DNA of 50,701 nt from Legionellales bacterium UBA4759 (GTDB taxonomy: Bacteria; Pseudomonadota; Gammaproteobacteria; Legionellales; Legionellaceae), in assembly GCA_002403515.1 (NCBI GenBank), contig DHHZ01000094.1:1-50701 (forward strand), read 5' to 3'. Below, piece by piece: positions 24,405 through 33,304 of the stretch. The translations under genes were made by a program, and so were the position numbers. The notes below the pieces were generated by a model. That model did not search any database and was not told the origin of the DNA. It worked only from the letters and a program-made list of their open reading frames with translations. Position 1 is the first letter of the stretch. Every line of letters starts with the position of its first letter.

Positions 24405-25751
24405 ATGAAAGTTAAAAATCGTTTTGTATGTCAGCAGTGTGGAGCCATTTCTAATCAATGGAGTGGCCAATGTCATCATTGTTCGAGTTGGAATAGTTTG
24501 ATATCTGAAATTGTGAATAAAAAATCTGAGCAATTTCATTATGCGCAAGCTCAATCGGATATTACACCTTTGCATGCTGTTTCTTTGCAAGAACAAGAAC
24601 GTTTCAATACTGGATATGAAGAGTTAAATCGGGTATTGGGTGGGGGCTTGGTACTTGGGTCAGTGGTATTGCTTGGTGGTGACCCAGGGATTGGCAAATC
24701 AACCTTATTACTGCAAACCGTTACCAACTTGGCAAAAAACCTCAAGGTTTTATATGTATCTGGTGAAGAATCCTTAAGTCAAATTGCGCTTCGTGCACAA
24801 CGAATGGGTTTGACTGTACCAGACTTGCATTTATTGGCTGAAACCCAAGTAGAGGCCATTATTCATAAGGCCAATCAATATCAACCAGATGTGATGGTGA
24901 TTGACTCGATTCAAACCATGTATACCGACATGCAGACAGGTTCACCAGGTGGTGTGAGTCAACTTCGAGAAGCCACTGCCCAATTGGTTCGTTTTGCTAA
25001 ATCCACCAATACGATTATTTTTTTGGTAGGGCATGTGACCAAAGAGGGGGCATTGGCAGGGCCTCGGGTGCTTGAGCATATGGTTGATGCGGTATTATAT
25101 TTTGAAGGTCAACAAGATAGTCGTTTTCGAGTGATACGTGCAATTAAAAATCGATTTGGCGCGGTCAATGAATTGGGTGTTTTTGCCATGACTGAAAAAG
25201 GATTAAAAGAAGTCAGTAATCCTTCAGCTATTTTTTTATCAGGTCATAATCAACCAATGCCAGGGTCTGCAATTATGGCAACCTGGGAGGGCTCTCGGCC
25301 TTTATTGGTTGAAATTCAGGCTTTGGTAGATGATAGTTATGGGCAACAACCCCGTCGAGTGACAGCTGGCCTTGAAAATAATCGTTTAGCAATTTTGTTA
25401 GCCGTATTACATCGACATGCAGGTATTCCAACATTTGGCCAAGATATTTTTGTGAATGTGGCCGGCGGCGTGAAGGTCACCGAAACTGCTGGAGATTTGG
25501 CTTTATTAGCAGCAGTTGTATCCAGTTTAAAAAATCAGACCAACAGTTCACAAACCATTATTTTTGGGGAAGTAGGGCTGGGTGGAGAAATTCGTCCTGT
25601 GCAATCGGGGTTAGAGCGAATTAAAGAAGCACAAAAACATGGCTTTAAAAGGGCAATAGTGCCATTGGCAAATGTTTCTAAAACCAAGGGTATGGATATG
25701 GAAATTTTACCTATCAAGCATATTAGCGAATTACTAAGCATTTTGTTTTAA
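24405..25751 (+). CDS. radA: DNA repair protein RadA
   Basis: This 448-residue protein matches RadA, a RecA-like branch-migration ATPase in recombinational repair. An N-terminal four-Cys zinc finger (CQQCG ... CHHC) is followed by a Walker A loop GDPGIGKST, the RadA-specific KNRFG motif, and a Lon-protease-like C-terminal domain (NVAGGVKVTETAGDLALL, FGEVGLGGEIRPV). Its length is typical. There is no promoter in the 11 bases after icmB. Linkage of radA to icmB may be useful for comparing dot/icm loci between genera. Confidence 0.96.
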   Translation: MKVKNRFVCQQCGAISNQWSGQCHHCSSWNSLISEIVNKKSEQFHYAQAQSDITPLHAVSLQEQERFNTGYEELNRVLGGGLVLGSVVLLGGDPGIGKSTLLLQTVTNLAKNLKVLYVSGEESLSQIALRAQRMGLTVPDLHLLAETQVEAIIHKANQYQPDVMVIDSIQTMYTDMQTGSPGGVSQLREATAQLVRFAKSTNTIIFLVGHVTKEGALAGPRVLEHMVDAVLYFEGQQDSRFRVIRAIKNRFGAVNELGVFAMTEKGLKEVSNPSAIFLSGHNQPMPGSAIMATWEGSRPLLVEIQALVDDSYGQQPRRVTAGLENNRLAILLAVLHRHAGIPTFGQDIFVNVAGGVKVTETAGDLALLAAVVSSLKNQTNSSQTIIFGEVGLGGEIRPVQSGLERIKEAQKHGFKRAIVPLANVSKTKGMDMEILPIKHISELLSILF

Positions 25752-25821
25752 AGCGATTGTATTTATTTTATGGTTTTAAACATGTATAATAATAAGACTA
25801 TTCGTGTTTTTAAAAAAACCT

Positions 25822-27057
25822 ATGCAAATTAATATTCATGATGAGTTATCTTTTGACTTGCGCGATCGACGTGAAAGAAAAGAATTTTTAGCGCATATTC
25901 ATGGTTTGGTGCAAACAGAAGCCTTTAATGATTTAATGCAGTTATGCAAGAAATTAAATCTAATGCTCACCGAATCAACTGATTATCATCATATTAAAGA
26001 TTTATTGAAATATCAAAATGAGGTGATCGCCTCACTTGAAAAAACACTCAATATCCAACCTGTACCCAAAAAACAACCAGTTAAATTGGAGCAGTCTTCC
26101 ATTGGTATATCATTTCGACATGATGAAGGCAAACGCATGCATGGGGCCTTTTTTGATCATTATGTTTTTAGAAATATCGCGAAAAGACGCACTCATATTT
26201 TGACTAGTCCACAAACCAGTCTTCAAAAGTTAACTGAATTTAGCGCACAATCTGTCTTTAGTTTAAATATGAAAGATAATGGTAAAAAAATTATTCCTAT
26301 ACGACATGAAGATGCCAGTCATGATGGCTTGATTGTCATCCCTGGATATTCAAGACAGCTTTATGATGAAGAGCGTATTGCCTTTGAAAATGAATTGATT
26401 CGAAAAGCACGTTTGACAGGTCAACCTGTATTGGCAATATGTGCAGGCTCATGGACTTTATGGAATGCTTATGGCGGTACCACAAAAGCTGTTGAAGACC
26501 ATGTTTATTCAAGCATGCCTTATATTGTCAGTGATGGTGGTATTGGCAATAATAAACAAATTCATCAGGTGGTTTTGAAGCAGCATACCTTCACCTATGG
26601 CGCCCTAAGCAAGCCTGGTCTTGCGGCATGTCCAACGGTCAATAGTGTTCATTGGCTAGCTCCAGATCCTCAATCTTTACCCAATATCTTGGAAATTTCG
26701 GCTACAGCAAAAATTGATGAACACATTGAAGTATCCAGTCGCCAAGGCGAGCTCATGCAACCCGAAGAAAACTCTGTTGAGGCCTTTGAGACCAAATATG
26801 GTGCACCGATGATAGGCATTCAATGGCATCCCGAATGTTTTTATACCAAACAGCACAAAACATCCGAGCAAAAAAGGCATTTGAGCTTAATTGAGTATAT
26901 GGTATTAGCTGGTGATACTTTCCAAGCGAAAAAAAGAATGCTTGCTGAAATGCAACAAACTCAAAAACTTGAAAAAATAAGCATATTTAAAACTTTGACA
27001 GCCTTGCATGAGTTTAAAACCGTAGAAAAAGATTATCAGCTTCATCGAAGATCTTGA
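25822..27057 (+). CDS. Class I glutamine amidotransferase-like protein (peptidase C26) with N-terminal extension
   Basis: This protein of about 411 residues has a C-terminal class I glutamine amidotransferase fold, closest to the gamma-glutamyl-GABA hydrolase (PuuD, peptidase C26) group. The likely nucleophile is C207 in AICAGSW, and the catalytic His-Glu pair is H336/E338 in IGIQWHPECF. GLIVIPGYSRQLYDEE marks the oxyanion region. The first 110 or so residues are a charged, helical extension I cannot assign. Several His and Asp-rich loops differ from standard PuuD. A GTG at 25804 is possible, but a TATAAT at 25785-25790 puts the transcript start close to it, so the ATG at 25822 is preferred. 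The substrate is unknown. Its 3' end overlaps convergent mutS by 16 bases. Confidence 0.8.
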   Translation: MQINIHDELSFDLRDRRERKEFLAHIHGLVQTEAFNDLMQLCKKLNLMLTESTDYHHIKDLLKYQNEVIASLEKTLNIQPVPKKQPVKLEQSSIGISFRHDEGKRMHGAFFDHYVFRNIAKRRTHILTSPQTSLQKLTEFSAQSVFSLNMKDNGKKIIPIRHEDASHDGLIVIPGYSRQLYDEERIAFENELIRKARLTGQPVLAICAGSWTLWNAYGGTTKAVEDHVYSSMPYIVSDGGIGNNKQIHQVVLKQHTFTYGALSKPGLAACPTVNSVHWLAPDPQSLPNILEISATAKIDEHIEVSSRQGELMQPEENSVEAFETKYGAPMIGIQWHPECFYTKQHKTSEQKRHLSLIEYMVLAGDTFQAKKRMLAEMQQTQKLEKISIFKTLTALHEFKTVEKDYQLHRRS

Positions 27058-29570
27058 TTTTCTTCTTTAGAGACGATGTCTTTTAATTGGTAAATTAAAC
27101 TATGCGCTTGTTTAGGTGTTAACTCATCCGGATTAATTCTTCCAATTTGACCTATCAGGGCTTGCACTTCTTTAGTTAGTGCTCCTGGTTTTTCAACAAC
27201 TCGAATTGGCGTATCATCGTGTAAGGCTTTGAGTTTTGCTTTGGCCTTGATTAATACCTCTTCTGGAAAACCAGCTCTAGCAGCGACTTCTAAACCATAA
27301 CTTTCAGTAATTGCACCTTCTTTGATTTGATATAAAAATATGACTTCTTTTTCTTGGGTGATGACTTCCATGTGCATATTTTTTATCATGGGAAAGAGAA
27401 AAGCCAATTCTGTGAGCTCAAAGTAGTGTGTTGAGAATAAACAATAGGATTTAATTTGTGTTGCTAAATGAATGGCGCAAGCATGGGCCAAAGCAATACC
27501 ATCGTGAGTACTGGTTCCTCGACCAATTTCATCGATGAGCACCAGACTTTGGGCGGTCGCATTTTTAAGAATACTGGCCATTTCGGTCATTTCTACCATG
27601 AATGTCGATTGTCCTTTGGCCAATTGATCATTGGCGCCAATTCGGGTAAATATTTGGTCGATAGGGCCAATTTTAGCGGATATCGCCGGAACAAAAGAAC
27701 CCATATGTGCTAAAAGAACAATCAATGCATTTTGTCGCATGAAGGTTGATTTTCCACCCATATTTGGGCCTGTGATGAGCCAAAGGTGCTGTTGATTTTC
27801 ATGAAGGGTTAAATCATTGGCAACAAATTGGTGAGGGGTATGAGCCGAAACAATCGGGTGTTTACCACCAGTAATTTCAATGACATGTTCTTGAGTTAGA
27901 GTCGGTCTTACCCATTGTAGGTAACTTGCTCTTTCTGCTAATGTTGTCAAAACATCTAATTTTGCAATGCTTTGAGAGATCTGTCTAAGCACGGGAATAT
28001 CGATTTGAATTGTGTCTAAAATCTCATCAAAGATTTGTTTTTCTTTTTGTAAGGCTTTGGATTCAGCAGATATGAGTTTCGCTTCGAAAGAACTTAATTC
28101 CTCAGTGACAAAACGTTCAATATTTTTTAATGTTTGTTTGCGATGAAAAATAGGTGGCAAATGCTCGGACTGGCTTCTTGGAACTTCAAAGTAATACCCT
28201 TGTATTTTATTAAATCCAAGTCTTAGTGAATGAATTCCAGAGATTTCTTGAGCATTTTTTTCAATGTTCATTAAATGTTGATGGGCATCATTTTGAATAT
28301 TTCTCAGTTCATCAAGCGCTGCATCGTAACCGGTTGCGATAACCCCACCATCTCGAAGCCAAACAGGTGGTTCAGGAACTATGGCCTTTTGTAGTAATTC
28401 GGTTAAATCAGGTAATAATGGGCATTGTTGTAAACATAAAGATAATAAATGCGGTGTTTGGGTATTTTGAAATAGGTTTTTTATTTTTGGTAAAAATTCT
28501 AAAGTATTTTTTAATTGTACCAATTCGCGGGGCTTGGTATTTTTTAAACTGATACGCGTTGCAATACGTTCTATATCATACAACTCTTTTAAATATTCTC
28601 GAAGTTGAGAGTAGCCGTGTTGTATAAAATAAGCGATGGCATCAAAACGCCCCTCTATCGCCTGATGTTGGCGAAGTGGTTTGACTAACCAGCGTTTTAA
28701 TAGTCGACTACCCAAAACCGTTTGGGTAGTATCAAGCAGTTCTATCAGCGTATAATGAGTTTCACCTTGTTGGTTTTTTATTAATTCTAAATGAATTTGC
28801 GTATGCGCATCCATTTGTAAAAATGCAGCGTTGTCTACAGTATGAAAAGACTCAATTTTAGGCACATTTTTTTTGTAGTTTTCGCATAAATATTGGCACA
28901 ATGCCCCCAAAGCCGCACGACAGGGGGCGGAACCTTTTGATTGGACTAAATGACTTTGAATCATGTTTGTATCGAAGTAGGTATTCGGTTTTTTTGTGCA
29001 AATAAAACTATCTAGAATATTTGAATTCTCTATGAAATTATCAGGTATTAATATTTCTTGGGCTTGGAGTTTCAAAAGCTCTGCTTCTAGGGCTTCTAAG
29101 TTGGCAAGATTCATACCAAAACTTTGGGCATTGGTAACGTCTAACCAACATAAAGCGAATTCGTTTTGATGAGGTAAAATTGCAGCAAGAATTTGGTCTT
29201 TTTTGGCATCCAAAAGATGTTCATCGGTAATCGTACCGGGTGTGATAATGCGAGTAACTTCTCGTTTCATAGGGCCTTTACCCAAAGGATTTTCGGCCAC
29301 TTGTTCACATATCGCAACAGACTCACCAAGTTTTAATAATTTTTCAAGATAATTATCGAGTGTATGACAGGGAATGCCAGCCATTGGAATGGGTTGCCCT
29401 GCCGATTGACCGCGTTGCGTTAATGTCAGGTGTAGAATTTTTGCAGCATGTTTTGCATCATCAAAAAAAAGCTCATAAAAATCACCCATGCGATACAATA
29501 AAAGCATATTTGGATATGCTTTTTTTATTTCTAAGTATTGTTGCATCATAGGGGTGTGAGTGATGGTCAT
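27042..29570 (-). CDS. mutS: DNA mismatch repair protein MutS
   Basis: This 842-residue protein matches MutS, which recognises mismatches and recruits MutL. The N-terminal mismatch-binding domain has MMQQYLEIKKAYPNMLLLYRMGDFYELF with the conserved Phe-x-Glu (GDFYELF). The ATPase domain has Walker A GPNMGGKST and LVLIDEIGRGTSTHDG with SYCLFSTHYFELT. Length is close to E. coli MutS (853). Its end overlaps the convergent amidotransferase-like gene. Upstream, the gap to the pab gene is short, so the two may share a transcript. Confidence 0.97.
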   Translation of the reverse strand: MTITHTPMMQQYLEIKKAYPNMLLLYRMGDFYELFFDDAKHAAKILHLTLTQRGQSAGQPIPMAGIPCHTLDNYLEKLLKLGESVAICEQVAENPLGKGPMKREVTRIITPGTITDEHLLDAKKDQILAAILPHQNEFALCWLDVTNAQSFGMNLANLEALEAELLKLQAQEILIPDNFIENSNILDSFICTKKPNTYFDTNMIQSHLVQSKGSAPCRAALGALCQYLCENYKKNVPKIESFHTVDNAAFLQMDAHTQIHLELIKNQQGETHYTLIELLDTTQTVLGSRLLKRWLVKPLRQHQAIEGRFDAIAYFIQHGYSQLREYLKELYDIERIATRISLKNTKPRELVQLKNTLEFLPKIKNLFQNTQTPHLLSLCLQQCPLLPDLTELLQKAIVPEPPVWLRDGGVIATGYDAALDELRNIQNDAHQHLMNIEKNAQEISGIHSLRLGFNKIQGYYFEVPRSQSEHLPPIFHRKQTLKNIERFVTEELSSFEAKLISAESKALQKEKQIFDEILDTIQIDIPVLRQISQSIAKLDVLTTLAERASYLQWVRPTLTQEHVIEITGGKHPIVSAHTPHQFVANDLTLHENQQHLWLITGPNMGGKSTFMRQNALIVLLAHMGSFVPAISAKIGPIDQIFTRIGANDQLAKGQSTFMVEMTEMASILKNATAQSLVLIDEIGRGTSTHDGIALAHACAIHLATQIKSYCLFSTHYFELTELAFLFPMIKNMHMEVITQEKEVIFLYQIKEGAITESYGLEVAARAGFPEEVLIKAKAKLKALHDDTPIRVVEKPGALTKEVQALIGQIGRINPDELTPKQAHSLIYQLKDIVSKEENQDLR

Positions 29571-29587
29571 ATCATTATTATTGATGA

Positions 29588-31690
29588 TTAAAAATTGGAT
29601 TCTATCAAACTATTTTCTGCTTGAGAAATTTTTGATGGATTAAAGTGGATGTTTGAGTTGTTACTAATCTGCTGAATGGCTCTATCCAAAGCTTTGGCTT
29701 TTAGTAGTATTTCATCAAACTCATCGAAAGGGTCGGATAATGCAATAATTGCACCACCCGCACCGATTGAAGTCGATTGTGGCGTTACAACGGCCGTTCG
29801 AATAACGATATTAAAATCCATCGCACCATTGAGAGAAAGGTAACCAATGGCGCCTGAATAGATGTTTCTCGATTCAGTTTCTAAATGAGCAATGATTTCA
29901 ACGGTACGGATTTTTGGGGCGCCAGTCATTGAGCCGCCAGGGAACACAGATTTGATGCAATCGATGGCATCATATTCAGGTTTGACTTGGCCTACGATGG
30001 TGCTGACCAACTGATGCACACTGGCATACGACTCAACATCCATGAGTTTGGGCACTTGAACACTACCGATTTCACAAATTTTCCCCAAATCATTTCTTAA
30101 TAAATCAACAATCATCAGGTTTTCAGCACGAAATTTGGTATCCTGTTGCAATTGATGGCATAATTGTTCATCCTCTTGAGGAGTTTTTCCTCTGGGTAAC
30201 GTGCCTTTAATGGGTTTTGTTTCTATTTGCCCTTGGGCGTTCATTTTTAAAAATCGCTCCATCGAAGCACAAACAATTTCTAAAGACTCAAATTTAAGAA
30301 ATGCGGCATAGGGGGCTGGATTGGATTTTCTTAAGATTTGATAAAAATCCAGTGCCGGTATCTGAAATTCATAATTCAGTCGATTGGTTAAACATATCTC
30401 ATAGCTCTCACCATCTCGAATATATGTCAGGCATTGTTTAATTTTATCCAAATATTGTTCTTTTGACTGAGAAAGAATTGGAAATTGGTATTTAATTTTA
30501 AGGGATTGATTCGGAATTTTTGAAATACTGGTAATCAATTCTTTGATTTCTTGAAACCAATGGACTGCCTGAGATGATTGATTATTTTCAGTCATTGCCA
30601 AAAGATAACAACAACCATTTTCATGGTCGATGACAATTGCGCGGTCTAAAAATAAAAATTGCGCATCGGGATAAGGGGATTGATGTTGGGCTTTTAGATT
30701 TAATGTTTCTTGGTAAAGTTCGTAACCAAAATATCCAACATAACCACAATAAAAATCAAAAGGCAAATCTATAGGCTTTAGCGCATATTTTTTCAATTCA
30801 GATTTGAGAAAATCAAATATTGAATGCTTATAAAAACTTCTTGAATTGCCTTTGGTTTTGGTGACGATTTTGTTGTCCATATCGTATTTGAGATGATGAC
30901 TTAAAGGGCCGTTTAAACACCCTAAAATTGAAAATCTTGCGTGATTTTTTTGGGTGAGACTGGAGTCCAAGAATACAAAATGCGGTTTTTCTTTAAAATG
31001 TTGCAAGATATCTTCTATTCGAATCTTTTCTAAAGGGATTTGCTCATATTGAAGTTCATAAGCATAAGATTTTTTTTCAGTTTGATGGATATTTATCAAA
31101 GAAGAGGGATACTTTTGAGGAGTTAAATTTTTAAAATTATAGAGAAGTTGATGGCCAAACTCAGTGCATATGGATTCCGGATGGTATTGGACACCCCAAA
31201 TGGAGCGGGTTTTATGTTTCACGGCCATGATTAACCCATCTTCTGTTGTTGCGATGGTTTGAAGACAATCAGGAAGAAAATTTTGAGCGATGAGGGAATG
31301 GTAACGCACCACATTAAATGGATTTGGAATGTCAAAAAATAAAGGGTCGCCTTCATGTCTAATCGAAGATAGTTGTCCATGAATAGGAATTGGGGCATGA
31401 GAAACTTCTCCACCCAAGCTAGTCACAATACCTTGATGACCTAAGCAAATTCCTAAAATTGGAACATCACAATGTTTGATAACTTCAGCACAAATTCCAA
31501 AATCTTTGGGATTATTCGGGTGGCCTGGGCCTGGGGAAATAATGATGTTATCAAAAGGGAGTTTTAAAATTTCATCCAGGGTGTGAGTGTCGTTTTTGAT
31601 AATAATGGGTTCTTCTTGATTAACTTGGGCAACAAGTTGAAAAAGGTTATAGGTAAAAGAATCGTAGTTGTCGATGATAAGTGTTTTCAT
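29588..31690 (-). CDS. pabB: Aminodeoxychorismate synthase, fused PabA-PabB
   Basis: This 700-residue protein fuses a glutamine amidotransferase domain (residues 1-190) to a chorismate-binding domain (about 215-690). The amidotransferase has LIIDNYDSFTYN, the nucleophile loop LGICLGHQG and the VQYHPES dyad. The synthase half has PIKGTLPRG and GGSMTGAPKIRTVEII. The Lys in PIKGT marks the PabB type (4-amino-4-deoxychorismate synthase, folate pathway) rather than the TrpE type, which has Ala there. An earlier in-frame start at 31729 would add 13 residues; the ATG at 31690 begins at the usual amidotransferase N-terminus. Such fusions occur in some bacteria and plants. A pabC partner is not in the window. 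Confidence 0.9.
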   Translation of the reverse strand: MKTLIIDNYDSFTYNLFQLVAQVNQEEPIIIKNDTHTLDEILKLPFDNIIISPGPGHPNNPKDFGICAEVIKHCDVPILGICLGHQGIVTSLGGEVSHAPIPIHGQLSSIRHEGDPLFFDIPNPFNVVRYHSLIAQNFLPDCLQTIATTEDGLIMAVKHKTRSIWGVQYHPESICTEFGHQLLYNFKNLTPQKYPSSLINIHQTEKKSYAYELQYEQIPLEKIRIEDILQHFKEKPHFVFLDSSLTQKNHARFSILGCLNGPLSHHLKYDMDNKIVTKTKGNSRSFYKHSIFDFLKSELKKYALKPIDLPFDFYCGYVGYFGYELYQETLNLKAQHQSPYPDAQFLFLDRAIVIDHENGCCYLLAMTENNQSSQAVHWFQEIKELITSISKIPNQSLKIKYQFPILSQSKEQYLDKIKQCLTYIRDGESYEICLTNRLNYEFQIPALDFYQILRKSNPAPYAAFLKFESLEIVCASMERFLKMNAQGQIETKPIKGTLPRGKTPQEDEQLCHQLQQDTKFRAENLMIVDLLRNDLGKICEIGSVQVPKLMDVESYASVHQLVSTIVGQVKPEYDAIDCIKSVFPGGSMTGAPKIRTVEIIAHLETESRNIYSGAIGYLSLNGAMDFNIVIRTAVVTPQSTSIGAGGAIIALSDPFDEFDEILLKAKALDRAIQQISNNSNIHFNPSKISQAENSLIESNF

Positions 31691-31812
31691 TTTTTTGATA
31701 ACCATGCAATGAATAAAATATAATGACACCTAGGAACGTTTTGAGATTATAAAGCTTATTGCTGGTCTTTAAAACAAGAAAGATAGGAAATCTCTAATGG
31801 TTATTAAAAGGA

Positions 31813-31841
31813 TTTACCCAGCATTGATTATGCTGGGTAAA
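31813..31841 (-). terminator. Hairpin terminator downstream of the HAD nucleotidase gene
   Basis: A perfect 12-base stem (TTTACCCAGCAT / ATGCTGGGTAAA) with a five-base loop lies six bases after the stop. It is followed on the minus strand by TCCTTTTAA, a weak T tract. Confidence 0.55.
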
Positions 31842-31846
31842 ATGTC

Positions 31847-33229
31847 TTAGGAGGTGATGATGTCATGGCTTAGCATTCTTCGATACGCCCTAAAATATGA
31901 AACAGGAGGCAGCGATAATAAATCTAACAACTTTTCCATGTAAATACAGGCATAACGTTCTGCTTGAAATGCAAAAAAGGTCTCTTCAGCACCAGCTCTA
32001 AATATTTTCCCCCATTTTTTATTAAAATATTTATCTTGTTCGATAATTAAATGAGTTAAAGATGCATCTATTTTTTGTAATTCATTTTGAATTTCTTCGA
32101 GTTTTTTGACGTGCAGTTCTTTATTGTGTTTACCGTTGGTAAGCTCCCATGCATATTGAATTTCTAAATCTTGCTTGGTTTTCATCAGTTCGATAATTTC
32201 AAATTCAATGGGTTGGGCTTCTTTTTGTCGTTTAATTTCATCACCAAGCTCTTCAACAACTAGGGCTGTACGCCAATTACAATCTTTCTTTAAGCGGACG
32301 ATATCGCCATAAATATGGTCACCTATATAGAGGATTTCATCACCTTGTATATTTAAAAATTGTGTGAGTGATTTAGCATTACCCCCTTGGTAAATCCCTT
32401 TTTGAAAGGGCCCTTCAAGATTAGACATATAGCCTGATGAGGGCTCAACTTTTAGAAATCTTAAGTTGTCATAAAAGAAACGTGGTTTGTTGGCCAAGGT
32501 GATGATATAGGGAAAAATATCCTCAAGTGTTTCACCAGGCTCTAAAAAAGGTTCAATAGTAATTTTTAAGAGTTTTTTAGTATATTGGTAATCGGAATTG
32601 GTCAATATAAAAAACTGTTTTCCATGTTGAATGAAGCGACGCAATCCTTGAACGATTTCTGGCGATATTTGAATATATTCTTGATGATTGGCAATGATAT
32701 GTTTTTTCATATCGCCTTGCGCATGAACATAATCTACTGCATTTAAAACATCCAAAGCGATTTGTTTATAGTTTGGAAATAAATCGGGATTCTTATCTTT
32801 TAAATCAATCATTTGGGCAAACAAAACACAAAGAGAAATTGAAAAAGCAGTATCAACGGCCATGTAGTTTGGATCATTGAGGTCAACATAAGTACTTCTA
32901 TAAAATTTGGTTTGTTCTTCATGGTTCATCAAATGCGTGCCATGACGACATTTTTTTATCAGTCCATAACGACTTAATTTCAATATATTTCCATTTTGAC
33001 TATCAATAACTAAGCCTCGAATTGCTTCTTCATAATTGAATTCTAAGTTTTTAATCAGTTCAGGATAATGATTATTTTTCAGTAATGCTTGGATACTAAA
33101 TTCATAAACTAATTTTTCGAAGTTTTCAGAGTGGTAACGCACCAGGGTATGGTCCATGTCCAGACCAATCATTTTAATTTTTTTTAAATTTAGGGTGCGG
33201 TTACAAAAAATAGGGTAATTCATACGCAT
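31847..33229 (-). CDS. HAD-IG family 5'-nucleotidase
   Basis: This 460-residue protein matches the HAD-superfamily 5'-nucleotidases related to eukaryotic cN-II, a group also found in Legionella. The catalytic DxDxT motif is GLDMDHTLVRY near residue 24, where the first Asp is the nucleophile. Motif II is FFILTNSDYQYTKKLL, and the metal-binding motif is ILYIGDHIYGDIVRLKKDCNWRT. The family hydrolyses purine 5'-monophosphates such as IMP and GMP. A helical region follows motif III. AAAGGA lies upstream of the ATG at 33229. The gene ends at its own terminator. Confidence 0.9.
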   Translation of the reverse strand: MRMNYPIFCNRTLNLKKIKMIGLDMDHTLVRYHSENFEKLVYEFSIQALLKNNHYPELIKNLEFNYEEAIRGLVIDSQNGNILKLSRYGLIKKCRHGTHLMNHEEQTKFYRSTYVDLNDPNYMAVDTAFSISLCVLFAQMIDLKDKNPDLFPNYKQIALDVLNAVDYVHAQGDMKKHIIANHQEYIQISPEIVQGLRRFIQHGKQFFILTNSDYQYTKKLLKITIEPFLEPGETLEDIFPYIITLANKPRFFYDNLRFLKVEPSSGYMSNLEGPFQKGIYQGGNAKSLTQFLNIQGDEILYIGDHIYGDIVRLKKDCNWRTALVVEELGDEIKRQKEAQPIEFEIIELMKTKQDLEIQYAWELTNGKHNKELHVKKLEEIQNELQKIDASLTHLIIEQDKYFNKKWGKIFRAGAEETFFAFQAERYACIYMEKLLDLLSLPPVSYFRAYRRMLSHDIITS

Positions 33230-33304
33230 TCAAATCCTTTTTTTCAAAGACTTTATATTGCCGAGTGACACAGAAAATAGCAATCTTTAATTTAAAATTT
33301 TCTT

